64,000 bases of DNA, from positions 67,533,244-67,597,243 of the forward strand of contig OX422215.1 of assembly GCA_949130495.1 (NCBI GenBank). The letters run 5' to 3'. The stretch comes from Sambucus nigra (lineage: Eukaryota; Streptophyta; Magnoliopsida; Dipsacales; Adoxaceae). The notes below the pieces were generated by a model. It was given only the letters and a program-made list of their open reading frames with translations. It was not told the DNA's origin and did not search any database. Shown here piece after piece: positions 50,409-61,555 of this stretch. Made by a program: the position numbers and the translations under genes. Each line of letters opens with the position of its first letter. The first letter of the stretch is position 1.

Positions 50409-50630
50409 GGGCATGTACCAAATAGTCCCTCAAACATTTTTTAATACACGTTTAATTCAAGTCTTTTTTATTTTGCTCCAAAACGTCCTTCACCATGACG
50501 CTGGCGCGGACCTTTAAAAACAAGAGAATATTAGTTAAATGGGTGTTTGAGGGACTTTTTGGTACAAAATAAAAGACTTGGACTAAATGTGTATTACAAA
50601 ATATTTGAGGGATTTTTTGGTATTTGGCCC
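50409..50630. mobile_element. 222-bp MITE with about 70-bp terminal inverted repeats
   Basis: The left arm (GGGCATGTACCAAATAGTCC ...) and the inverted right arm (GGGCCAAATACCAAAAAATC ...) stay alike through CCCTCAAA, AATACACxTTTA, CAAGTCTTTT and ATTTTG. The centre is GCGCGGACC. No target duplication was evident. It lies about 360 bp beyond the 3' end of the proteasome gene. Confidence 0.75.
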
Positions 50631-50993
50631 TAGTTTTTTTTTTTTTTTTTTTTTGGCTGGGAGGGGGGAGGTCCTTGAAATGTTTAAATACCACACTAAA
50701 AAAATCAACCAAAAAAATACTATTTTAAAATAATTGGTCCGCGACCTCACTGTATATATACTTTTATTATTCAGAACTACTAACAGCAAACCTTACTTAA
50801 CTAAAACCAGAGTTAAACCAGAGAAAATGATGAAATATAAATGAGAACCAGTAAAAAGAAAATATAATCTAGAAAGGTACATTAGAGTTATATTTTTTTC
50901 TCAAAGGTAAAAAAGTGATCTATGTATTGTTAGTAGTTGAAAACAAATGACACTGGCAGTACTTGGAATATAGGAACATTCTCCCTCTCTCTC

Positions 50994-53900
50994 TCAGGCC
51001 ACGGGAACTTCGGTCATTTCTTGTTCGATAACTGCGGGTTCAACGGGATAGTACATGTAGTGAAGTTCTCCAACGTCGTCGCCTGTTAGCTTCTTCCATC
51101 CATTTGGCCCCACATGATAAACTGATTGAAAAACATAGTCAGTGATGAAATAAGAGCGCGCTCACGCACAAATACACACATGCAGAGCAGAGTGGATTAC
51201 GCATATATATAGAGAGGGAGAGAGAGGGGTACCGCTAGCAACACCACCACTGGCTCCATCACGGAATGTCGCGTGATAAATGGATCGTCTAGCCAACTCA
51301 GCAGCCTCTTCTACTGTCATATCATAACGGTACCTAGCAAATTGACCAATGACAATTAGACAACACAGAAGCTATATAAGAATTTAGTGCCCGTTTGATT
51401 GGCATTGATTTGTTTTTCATAGAAAATACTTGTTTCAGTTCATTTTTTCCATATGTGGTGTTTGATTTCAACTACATTCTACGAGAACGATAATTATAAA
51501 TATGTGAAGTACTTCATAGTTTTATCATTTTCCAGGGAAAACATTTCTTACCCATGCCCGAAGAATTTATTTCCATGGAAAACTCCAAAAGTAAGACCGT
51601 ACCACTCCTATCTTTTTCACTGATTTTACAACTTCTAGTAGAAATGTACTATTTTCCAATCTTTTTCCAACTTTGTACCCAAACGCACCTTTAGAGAAAA
51701 AGTAAAGCTACTTGAGCATATTTCATATAGACACAACAGTTGAGGTCATGGGAAAAAAAGAAAAAGAAGTTGCTAAAAATATAAAAAAATAAAATGCAGA
51801 TAACATTTAAAGACAAATTTCACCTCTAATCATCACCAAGTACATAAACTAAAGCTTGCATACAGTTTAAATTGAAGTCACATATGAAAGTATATGTCAA
51901 TGAATTTTATAAATCATATATACTAAATTGCTAAGGCTAATGATTTAAAATATAAGATGATTACCCACCCAAAAATAGAGCTGGTCCATCATTAAAGCTA
52001 TGAATAACATGACAGCGATCAGACCATTTTCAACCAAGATATGCAAAATGCAACCACATAACACTTTTGCCTGATAACTCGGGGTGTCCAGACCTCATTA
52101 AACATTGGGTAAATTACATATTTAGTCCCTAAACTATGATTTAAGATTTAAAATGGTCCATAAACTTCATTTTGTCTCAATTTAGTCCTTCAACTAATTA
52201 ATTTGTTTCAATATTACCCTTCCGTCAAAATCCGTTAGTTTTTTAACGGATTGGAGGGAGCATTTTAGACAAGTCGTATATAAATTCATTTAACCATCTT
52301 CTTTATTTAGTAAAAAACACACAAATCCTACTTTTCCGTAACCAAACACAAACCTTCTCCAATTTTACCCAACCCGTTTGTGTAAATAAGTTAATATTCT
52401 CACACAGCTACAATGGTCGTTTCTCCACCACCCCCATCGCCGGAAAGGAGCAACATAATCTGGGTTCAAGGGTTTGTGAATCAAATCTGGGTTCAAGGGT
52501 TTGTGAATCTGATGCAGGAGCATGGGGATATAGTCGTCTTTTTAGCATTTATTCTATTTTTTTCCTTTTGTACCCTTTTAGTATAAATAGCTAGGGAGAC
52601 CCTCATTGTATCACTTTTGCCATTTTGATATTGAGAGACTAGAGAGAGAAATAATAAGACCTCCCACATTTTCCATGTTGTTATTGTTGTTGTTGATAAC
52701 TTCTTTTTTTATGCTTCCATACCCTAGATTACATCAGAATCAGATCTGACTTCATGGGTTTGAGAATCAAATACTGATTTATTTTAGACTCAATTATGTT
52801 TATATATATACACATATATCTCTCTCTCTCTAAAACATAAATATTTCAAGTAATACACGGAGATTGGCTTTGGTATGTAATGGCTGTTTTGAACAAAAAT
52901 TCACAAAGGGTGCCGAGGGTTTGCTGGAGTTGGTGACTTGTTGTTTGTGATGGGTATTCCGAACAGCGGGGGGTTGCCGGATTTGAGATTGAAGGGAGAA
53001 GGAGATGTCGGTTCTACAAAGGGTGGTGGAACATAGGGAGGTCGGAATGACATGGGAAAGGGGTTTGGAAGACATGGGAGATGAGGGAGGGGAATTGGAG
53101 GACACCGGAGGTGGGGGGAACGGATTTCACCGGAACAGGGAGCGTGCATCTGAGAGGGGAGGTTTCTTAAACCAAAAGAAAATGTGAGATAAGATAATGT
53201 TAGTTACTGATTTAATTCTTATTTAATTGATGGTTAGGATGTTTTAGGGTTAATTTAAGTTTAGAAAATGGTTTATTTTAGTATTAAGGTTGGTTGGACA
53301 ATTTTGCCCCTTCCTCCATTAAAATAAACGGAATAAATTAACAGAAGGATGAAATTGAATCAAATTGATTAGTTGAGGGACCAAATTGAGACAAAATGAA
53401 GTTTAGGGACCATTTTAAAACTTGAGTCATTGTTTCGGGACTACATATGTAATTTAATCTAGAACAATTAAACAATACAAAAGCGTACGTTTAAACCCTC
53501 GAATCCGCACACGCCCAAAAAAGGACGAAATTTAACGATTTAATTTGCATCATCTTATTACCTTCTTTTTGTCCCAATAATTTCCCTTACATCGTCACTT
53601 TTATTTATTTCCACTTCATTCCCAAAAATAAAATGTACACACTGATGTGTAAGGTAGCGTTTATGACAATTCTGATTTAAAATCCAAAGTGGAACACAAT
53701 CTACTTCTCACTGTTCTTAAATCCAAGATTTATGAGTTCCAGTCTTTTAGACAGCAACACATTTGTTTAAGCGAATGCAACAATTTTGTTTTACAAGACG
53801 ATTATCCAACATACTACATTGTTACATGGAGCGCACGCACTATACCAAACATACATTTAGAATAATCAATTATTATTATTTTAGAATAAGGGAGCTCACC

Positions 53901-54270
53901 CACTATCCAACACACCATAAGCATATGGTGAGCCAGATCCAACAGAAAATTTATTTCCTTTTAGCCGTCCTCCTTCACTGTCCACATAATAAAGACCGGG
54001 ACCCTAGAAACCCACAAAACCGAAGGGTTAGTTTATGAGACTAATGGGTAAGGCTTATTTTATGCTGTCTATTGTTACTACTAAGTTCTATATTATCACA
54101 AAAACTTCATGATTTTCTAGAGTTTGACTTCATTAATGAATCAATTTTTATAACTCACTTTGTGGCTTGTATATATAAACTGATATTTGTGTGAGTCAAC
54201 ATTTAGATTGGAACTTCGTGGAGACATTACTTCCAAAACGCTCACTAGATTTGCTGCAAGAAAACAAAAG

Positions 54271-54305
<35 letters not shown>

Positions 54306-54457
54306 CTTAAACTGTTTGTTACCTTTTCATCCCATCCAGCAATCATTGTCCCAACAGATAAACCCATTCCACGGTAAGAATATAGAATGTTGGCCAGCAT
54401 CTTTGACGCTCCAGTTACTGAAATTCTCCTCTTATTCGCCAGTTCATGCAAACGGCA
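50994..54457 (-). CDS. PBE1-like: 20S proteasome beta-5 subunit (PBE type), last four exons
   Basis: Exons on the minus strand: 54457-54323, 54003-53900, 51333-51233 and 51121-50994, the last ending in TGA. All introns are GT...AG, phases fit and no stops occur. Protein blocks in order: [118 protein letters not shown], ending TEVPVA. This is the plant beta-5 (chymotrypsin-like) subunit of the 20S core, which cleaves proteins in cytosol and nucleus. The propeptide, catalytic Thr and first half of the enzyme are missing: exon 54457 begins at an acceptor (TTTCAG), and no upstream exon was found to the window end. Either the first intron exceeds 9.5 kb or the gene is 5'-truncated. The intact frames favour a real gene. 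Confidence 0.9.
51386..51692. mobile_element. Possible small MITE in proteasome intron
   Basis: GTGCCCGTTTGATTGG at the left and CCCAAACGCACC at the right form short, imperfect terminal inverted repeats. TTTAG flanks both sides loosely. This resembles hAT or Harbinger MITEs of plants, but the evidence is thin. Confidence 0.4.
52110..53456. mobile_element. 1.35 kb TIR element in proteasome intron
   Basis: Terminal inverted repeats of about 150 bp: left TAAATTACATATTTAGTCCC, right (inverted) TAAATTACATATGTAGTCCC, then shared TTTTAAAATGGTCC, TAAACTTCATTTTGTCTCAA and CCTTC(C/T)GT. Long TIRs without transposase suggest a non-autonomous Mutator-like element. The interior has a 28-bp direct repeat (ATCTGGGTTCAAGGGTTTGTG, 52458 and 52486) and GC-richer sequence at 52900-53150, open on both strands, that may be captured DNA. 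No clear target duplication was found. Confidence 0.75.
54271..54302. repeat. (TA)n microsatellite in proteasome intron
   Basis: About 16 TA units lie 20 bases from the splice donor of exon 54323-54457. Confidence 0.9.
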
Positions 54458-56099
54458 CTGAAATTTTCAAGACAATTAACCGTCAGCCCTTCTTTCATGA
54501 GGGATAATCCTTATCGAGAATCATAGATTGCTTGATCCTAGAACTCAAATCCTAACTTGCATTACATATTGCTGTCAAAATTGAAACCTAATTTAACAAA
54601 TCTTGTGATCCTAGGCAGTTAAGGAGTGTTCCAATGCAAGGCAATTAAACACATACACAGTTGCATAAAACGAGGTGATTGGACCTGGGCTAAACAATTG
54701 AGAATCTATGACTTATTTACTGTATATTTGATTCTAGCCAAGTTAAGTATCATATAACGCTGTTACTTAATGTGTGCAAAATAACGTGTTATACATATAA
54801 ATATATTATAATCATCAAAAATCAGAACATCAAATAAAGGGGCACACAAAACAAATCTGGAATGCGACCTCTCCAGTCATCGACACACAAGCTCTTACGT
54901 GAGTGACCTATCACTTCCATATGCATCATCGAGTCTGAATTGGTCATGAAAGGAATACTAAGCTAGTTTGCACCACAGGAATTCTCGTTCCCGCGAGGTA
55001 CTTTTTCACCCCCATTCACCAATACTAAGCTAGTTTGCACCACAGGAATTTCCGTTCCCGCGAGGTACTTTATCACCCCCATTCACCACTAGCTGTAACT
55101 TTATTTGTGGAAAGACTGGCTGGAAGCGCGAGCTATGTACCACTCTGCATATGACATGTGTCACATTGAACATTGAATTTAGATACTACAACACCTCTCT
55201 CAAAGAAAATAAAAAAGAAACATACTTCAAGTTAAGAGATTGTTTAGGAAATGAAATGACCTTTCATATTATTCTCTTTTCTTTAAGAACGGTGGGTTGG
55301 AGTGGTAATACTTGTTGCAAGGTTAAAGATGAGTTTTTCATATAGAGGTGTCACACAACAACTACAAAAATGTCAGAATTTTATAAATAAAATATCTGTA
55401 AAACCTAATGAATGCTGAACTTTTATAACAAACCATTTTTTTGCATTGATTGTTTTCTGAAAACTGGAAAGTAGTGAAATGTGCAACTGACAAAAAAAAA
55501 GTGCAATTCACTTTGTTGTTTCATGTAATTAGTTGGGCTCAAATATTAAAATTTGACCGTGCCCTTTTCGTATTTCCAAAGTTTAGGATCAAATGTAAGA
55601 AGAGAATAATTTCAATACATTGTAATTTTAGCACGTTTCTTTCAATTTCCAGTGGGATGAATCATCCATGCTGAATTATCTGTGGATCCACCCATGGTTG
55701 GTTGCATTATCAGCATACTAGAGAACAGCACCTTGCTTAGGTGTATGCAATTCAAGGTTTCATAGAAGGGGAGTTTTGGGTTGGGAGACTAGTTATACTA
55801 TTTAATCCTAATTTTTCCTTTAACTTGGACAGAATGTTCCACGAATTTTAATAACTCCAAAGGAATCGGAGGACGTGACCTCTGCCTAAAATAATATAAA
55901 CAGATATTGAGTAATTGAATTAAATTAAACTTCTTGTACTTAAACTAGATGATGCACCTATGGGAAGTAGTGAACTCGGAACAAAACAAATCAGCTGGAT
56001 GAATTGAGTTATAATTTAGTATCATCTAGAAGAATCCAGGTAAAACGTCAAGCTAAACATTATGTAACACCCACCCACCACACACGCGCGCGCGCACAC
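54458..56099. other. Region upstream of the first visible proteasome exon
   Basis: Either intron or 5' flank. No coding sequence matching the missing N-terminal part was found on the minus strand. It holds a 67-bp tandem duplication (54954-55087) and a short CG run at 56084-56096. Confidence 0.5.
54954..55087. repeat. 67-bp tandem duplication
   Basis: AATACTAAGCTAGTTTGCAC starts at 54954 and again at 55021, with the following CACAGGAATT(C/T)... CGAGGTACTTT(T/A)TCACCCCCATTCACC shared. Two or three bases differ, so it is recent. Confidence 0.95.
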
Positions 56100-56102
56100 T
56101 TA

Positions 56103-57505
56103 GGGTCCGTTTGGTTGTTAGTGGGCAAAAGCGTGGGCATGGCAAATTTTGCCTAGGCAAATTCAGATGACGCTATCAAACAACATTAGGCGAAATTAAA
56201 GTCAATCCAATTAATTTATTTAAAAACAATTTTTATATTATATTCAAAAATGTTAAAAATAGTTTTTGCAATATTTTTATATTACAGTTTTTATATTATA
56301 TTCAAAAATGTTAAAAAATTTGTAAAACATTCTCTTAACAATTTTTTATAATATCAAAAACAGTTTTTTTAAACTCTTTAAAACAGTTTTAAAAAATGTT
56401 TTTTAAAACTTTAAAACAGTTTTTATAATATATCCAAAACAGTTTTTAAAAATGTTAAAAACTGTTTTACAATATTTTTATATTACGGTTTTTCAAAAAA
56501 TTTGTAAAACATTCTCTTAACAATTTTTTATAATATTAAAAGCAGTTTTCAAAACATTACAAAACAGTTTTTAAACATTCACAACAGTTTTTTTAAACTC
56601 TTTAAAACAGTTTTAAAAAATGTTTTTTAAAACTTTAAAACAATTTTTATAATATATCCAAAACAGTTTTTAAAAATGTTAAAAACTGTTTTACAATATT
56701 TTTATATTACGGTTTTTCAAAAAATTTGTACAACATTCTCTTAACAATTTTTTATAATATTAAAAGCAGTTTTCAAAACATTACAAAACAGTTTTTAAAC
56801 ATTCACAACAGTTTTTTTAAACTCTTTAAAACAGTTTTAAAAAATGTTTTTTAAAACTTTAAAACAGTTTTTATAATATATCCAAAACAGTTTTTAAAAA
56901 TGTTAAAAACTGTTTTACAATATTTTTATATTACGGTTTTTCAAAAAATTTGTAAAACATTCTCTTAACAATTTTTTATAATATTAAAAGCAGTTTTCAA
57001 AACATTACAAAACAGTTTTTAAATATTTATAACAGTTTTATATTTAAAACAGTCGTTAAAATTATTTTTTAAAACTTTAAAACTGTTTTTATAATATATT
57101 CACAACAGTTTTTAAAAATGTTAAAAACACTTTTTACAATATTTTGTTAATACGGTTTTTTAAAAAAATTGTAAACATTTTCTTAACATTTTTTTATAAT
57201 ATTAAAAACAGTTTTTGAAACATTACAAAACAATTTTTAAATATTCATAACAGTTTTTTAATTATTTAAAACAGTTTTTTAATTATTTTTTAAAACATTA
57301 AAATCGTTTAAGAAGTTGGCAAATTTGTGGGCAAATATTTCCCACTCAAATAGGTAAGCAAAATTTGCCCACAGATTGTGCATAGGAGGTGTTGTACATT
57401 GGCCTAGGCAAATTATGCAACCAAACAGTCAAAATGTGGGCAAATTTTCATATTTGCCAATTTTTTGGCATTTGCCTAGGCAAATTATGCCAACCAAACG
57501 GACCC
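56103..57505. mobile_element. PIF/Harbinger-like non-autonomous element with internal tandem repeats
   Basis: Ends GGGTCCGTTTGGTTG and CAACCAAACGGACCC, perfect 15-bp inverted repeats, flanked by TTA on both sides (56100-56102, 57506-57508). The 3-bp TTA duplication is that of PIF/Harbinger. The subterminal sequence repeats TTTGCCTAGGCAAATT. The core consists of about three copies of a 224-bp unit (starts at 56361, 56584, 56809) made of AAACAGTTTTTA-like motifs. No transposase was seen. Confidence 0.85.
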
Positions 57506-57602
57506 TTACATTTTTTAACTCTAGATGGAATAGTTCCAGGTAAAGTTATATTTATTTGAAGGACGAAAATGGGCTACAGAACTGAGGGTATCTGGTGAAA
57601 AC

Positions 57603-58829
57603 CAGGGCCGGCCCAAGGGGTAGGCCAATGAGGCAATCGCCTTGGGCCTCCAAATCTGATATAAAAATATAAGCCCCAAATATTGTATAGGTGTGTATTA
57701 TATAAATTTCTAAAAATAGGCCCAAGCCCAAAATATAAACTTAAAATCCATCCACCAACAACTAACCCTTCATCTCCATTTGCTCATTCATTACACTCAT
57801 TTAAGAATTGAAAAAAATGACTCTCACCCCACCCAAGATCAACTTTCCAAATTTCATCCAACTTCCAACCATTTAAACTCTCTTTCATTATCTCTAAAAA
57901 AATCAACCCTCTTTTAAATGCTTACAATACTCTCAAGTTTTAGCCCAAAAAATTCGAGAGGTTTGTATTTTTTTTATTCACCCTCTCTCATTATCTCATG
58001 TTAATTTTTTAGATTGAAATCTTCGTTGTTGTTAAATATAAATGTTATTTTTTATTAATTTATTGAACACTTGTAAAATGATGTTATTTTTTTTGTTAAG
58101 TTATTCTTGTTCGTATTTTTTTTAAATCCAGAAATATAAATGTCGTTTTTTTACTAATATGTTAAACTCTTTTATTAATTTTTTTAAAGGTTGTCATTTT
58201 ACTAATCTAAGATTTAAAGTGTATATAAAGCTATCTCTTCTTGTTGTCATTTTTTACCTCTTCTTGTTGTCATTTTGTTAAGTTTTTGTTGCCATTTTTT
58301 TTATTAATCTGTCATTTTTTAATTATAATTATTGTTGTTAATTTTTGGATTTAAATGCTGTTTTTTATATTTTTGAATTTAAATGTTGTTCTTGTTGTCA
58401 TTTTTTTTTTTATATTTTAAACACTTAGATTAGTACAAATAACATTTATATTTAAAGATTTAAATAATGTAGTTTAAAAGTGAATAGAAAGTTATATGTT
58501 CTTGTTATCATTTTTTTGTTAATATGTCATTTTTTTTAATTATAGTTTTTAGTGTTAATTTTTTTTGTTAAGTTCTTGTTATTAATCTTGTTGCTCCTTT
58601 GAATCTGCTATTAATTTTTTTATTCTATCAGCAAAACAGGTTCCATTGTTCCTTTATTTTTTTGTGGTCGAAAATTTTTAGATTGATTGTTGGGTTGTTG
58701 TGTATTCTATTTTGTTATTTTCTTGTTAGCTTGTAAAAATACATATTATACTTTTCAGAAAAAAAATTAAATAAAGATCCCCATTTTACAAGTTCGCCTT
58801 GAGCCCCCAAATCTTTCGGGCCGGCCCTG
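57603..58829. mobile_element. hAT-like non-autonomous element
   Basis: Ends CAGGGCCGGCCC and GGGCCGGCCCTG, perfect 12-bp inverted repeats. The second tier is AATCGCCTTGGGCCTCCAAATC against TTCGCCTTGAGCCCCCAAATC, here in direct orientation relative to the ends' complements. Flanks are GTGAAAAC at 57595-57602 and 58830-58837, a perfect 8-bp target duplication, the hAT length. The interior is T-rich with no transposase. Confidence 0.9.
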
Positions 58830-58920
58830 GTGAAAACAACACAACAGCAGCAAAGATAACATAACTAAAATAGAGAATTCCCTCAATAATATTCAATATC
58901 CTCCAATGAGGCCATTACAT

Positions 58921-58921
<1 letters not shown>

Positions 58922-58999
<78 letters not shown>

Positions 59000-59000
59000 C
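58922..59000. repeat. (TA)n-(TG)n compound microsatellite
   Basis: About 20 TA units (58922-58963), an interruption, then about 13 TG units to 59000. Confidence 0.95.
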
Positions 59001-59045
59001 CAAAAGGTAATAATATGGGATACAAACACCAAGGACAATTAAACA

Positions 59046-59604
59046 AGGTTCTAATAAATGCAAGGCGCGAGGCAGGCGTGAGATGGGTGCCTAGACTTAG
59101 GCGTTTTTAATTTTTCTATGATTTTATTTTCTACAAGCCAAGTAAACTTTGAAATCTAAGTTAATAACAATGTATATTGATTAACTTCTTACATTACTAA
59201 CATTTCTTTAAATTCTCATACATAAATAAAAGACATTTCCAATCAAAGTTCGTTATGATATAAAAAATAGCAATAAATTAATTAATCACAACGATTCATA
59301 AGTCTCATATTATATCCAAATTGATTCGCACATGAACATTGGTAAAAATACTTTAAAACCCTACACTTTTAACATTACTAACATTTCTTTGAAGTCCCAC
59401 ACATAGATAAAAGATTGCTAACACCAAGACAAAATGATAGAAATATTACACGCATAAATATTTTGTGCAATTGATATATGATTTCTGAAACAAAGAATAA
59501 AAATATTACAGAGAAAAAATAATGCTATTGTAGTTATAAAATTGAGTAAGATTGAGAAAAAAATTGTTGACAATAATCATTGAATATATACAAATTCAAG
59601 CATA

Positions 59605-59656
<52 letters not shown>

Positions 59657-59813
59657 CTATGTATATTCTTTTGCTACAGTGCTACAATGTACTTCCGATG
59701 TGCTGCAAACTGGTCAAATTTTTTAAAATCAACGATTTTTTTCACGTGGTCCACTTGTGAGTTGCATACCCCCTAGGGGAGGAGACTATCCTGCGCATCG
59801 CGCCTTTTGAGAC
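59046..59813. mobile_element. Possible second member of the 'GTTCTAAAAGGC' MITE family
   Basis: The left end AAGGTTCTAATAAATGCAAGGCGCGAGGC resembles the inverted right end of the MITE at 60856-61216, and the right end CGCGCCTTTTGAGAC is its worn partner. Inside is a (TA)n run at 59608-59653. No clear target duplication, so boundaries are tentative. Confidence 0.4.
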
Positions 59814-60139
59814 ACTGTAAATAAAATATATATCCATAATACCTTATTTATATCACTCTCTGTACGACCAAATTTTCAATTGAACCTTTTGAGTCATACG
59901 TTAGGCTTTGAGTTGTTGACCTTTCAAGCCTATAACGTGTTTGATTGAAGACGTAGGGGCAAAGCTTCAGAGATTACATATCGTGTCGTGTTTCGTGCCA
60001 CGTTTCGTCTTCGTCTTACCGAGGACCTCTCGGTTCTAAATGCATATGAATTTTAATCCTTGGAAATTCTATTCCTGGGTGTTTGTTTTCATAAAATTGT
60101 TTAGAGCAAATTTTAAAAGAAAATATTTTTTGTTTGTAA

Positions 60140-60360
60140 AGTCGTTCAAACGAGTTTAGGGGTTCCGTTCAAACGTGATGATCAGTTCGTTCAAACGAAC
60201 GTCGAATGAGATTTGTCTGTTTACATAACCAATATCATTTGAAGCTCGTTCGAAGTTGGTTCGAACAAGTTTGGTTGTTTGTTCAACCGAGGTTTGATTT
60301 GGTTCGAATGAGTTTGCAGTTTCGTTCGAACGAGGTCTTGTTTTCGTTAGAACGAACTAT
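60140..60360 (+). repeat. TTCGAA-centred palindromes in copia LTR
   Basis: Perfect CGTTCGAACG at 60323-60332; further variants GTCGTTCAAACGAG (60141), CGTTCAAACG (60176), TTCGTTCAAACGAACG (60186), CTCGTTCGAAG (60245), GGTTCGAACAAG (60258), GGTTCGAATGAG (60301) and TTCGTTAGAACGAAC (60343). These are the same motif as in Tekay-like LTR2. Confidence 0.85.
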
Positions 60361-60855
60361 CTCGAAAATTGTGCCGCCTCGAAAATCGTGTTTTCTATTA
60401 AAGGGATCCTAGAGACTTAGCGAAAATTATTTTCTTAAACATATCCAAAAGCTCCTAAACCCTAGTTTCACCAAAAGTGTTTAAGATCCAAGTTTCAATC
60501 TTCTATATGCTTTGAGATCTTGTTTGTGGGAACCATAGTTTATTTCTCTCAACATCTTAGTGAAAAAAGTTTCGTGCGGTGTACTGCATACACAGTTTGT
60601 TGTTTACACACGGTGGACTCCGTGATGTGGTGTTGCGGTGAAGAAGCGGTGCGTCCGTGTTCCGTATCCGTAGATGGTAACTGAGCTTGGATCGGTGGAT
60701 ACCGAGGCGTGTGTAGACTCACACGTGACAGCTTGCGTGGGTGGATTCTTGTGTTGCCACTGTGGAGGAGCGGTTGAAGATTGAAAACGCGTCAAGGCTT
60801 GCGAGGGCGTCGAGTCGTTGAGTAAGTCATCCGTCAACTTGTGTAAATCCGTATC

Positions 60856-61216
60856 TGTGTTCTAAAAGGCCCGCCTAGGCTTGAGGCTGGAGAGAAACGC
60901 ATCGCCTACGCCTTATTACGCCTTATTCTTGGTAAAAGGCTCAAGGCACACTTTTTTTTTTAAAAACAAAGGATTAGTTGACAAATATTGGTTATGGAGC
61001 ATGAATATGAGAAAGATGGCTACCAAACAAATGGATATGTTTTCAAAATTCAAGGTATGTATTATTTTATTATATTACTAGCCTTAGAATAATTAAAATA
61101 ATAAAAAAAGGAAAAACGCCTTTTTACGCCTAGGCTCCGCATAAGCGCGCCTAGGCTCCTAAAGCTTGAGGCTTGACCTCTACACCTCGATCACGCCTCG
61201 CGCCTTTTAGAACCTT
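60856..61216. mobile_element. 361-bp MITE with 10-bp target duplication
   Basis: The ends carry GTTCTAAAAGGC and GCCTTTTAGAAC with further inverted CGCCTAGGCTTGAGGC-like motifs inside. Flanks AATCCGTATC (60846-60855 and 61217-61226) are identical. A 9-11 bp duplication points to a Mutator-like origin. Inside is a short poly-T run followed by an open stretch without known features. Confidence 0.85.
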
Positions 61217-61504
61217 AATCCGTATCATTGTGAATGTACGTGGCTACGCCGTCCGAGATTTTTCCCGTTGGAGGTTTTACTCGTACATCGACGTGTTGTG
61301 ATTTGATTTATTTATTTTATTTGCTATCACCAGGATGCATGTTTTTGGTTAAGATAAAATTTGGTAAATCGTTTTATCACAAATTGATTTAAAATTGGTG
61401 CAAAGTTTTAATTGGATTAATTTTGTTTTAGTTTATATATTTAATTTGAAAAAATTAAAAATTGAATTTTGTTGTTTGGACCTACCCTCCTGGGACTTTC
61501 AAAT

Positions 61505-61517
61505 TGGTATCAGAGCC
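61505..61517 (+). other. Primer binding site of element E, initiator-Met tRNA type
   Basis: TGGTATCAGAGCC, the standard plant Ty1/copia primer site, three bases after the LTR end. Confidence 0.95.
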
Positions 61518-61555
61518 ATAACACTAAGTTATCGTGTTTAGATCCGTGTTTAGGC

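Larger units (their letters stand above)
59914..61501 (+). repeat. 5' LTR of element E, interrupted by a MITE
   Basis: Ends GGGACTTTCA three bases before the primer site. The start at TGTTGACCTTTCAAGCC is inferred from family style, since no second LTR is available to fix it. Without the MITE and its duplication it is about 1.2 kb. A palindrome cluster lies at 60140-60360. Confidence 0.6.

Noticed and set aside
52830..53187. Overlapping frames on both strands (60-91 codons) in the intronic TIR element
   Set aside because: GC-richer sequence opens several phases at once. No domain was recognised, so not called as genes.
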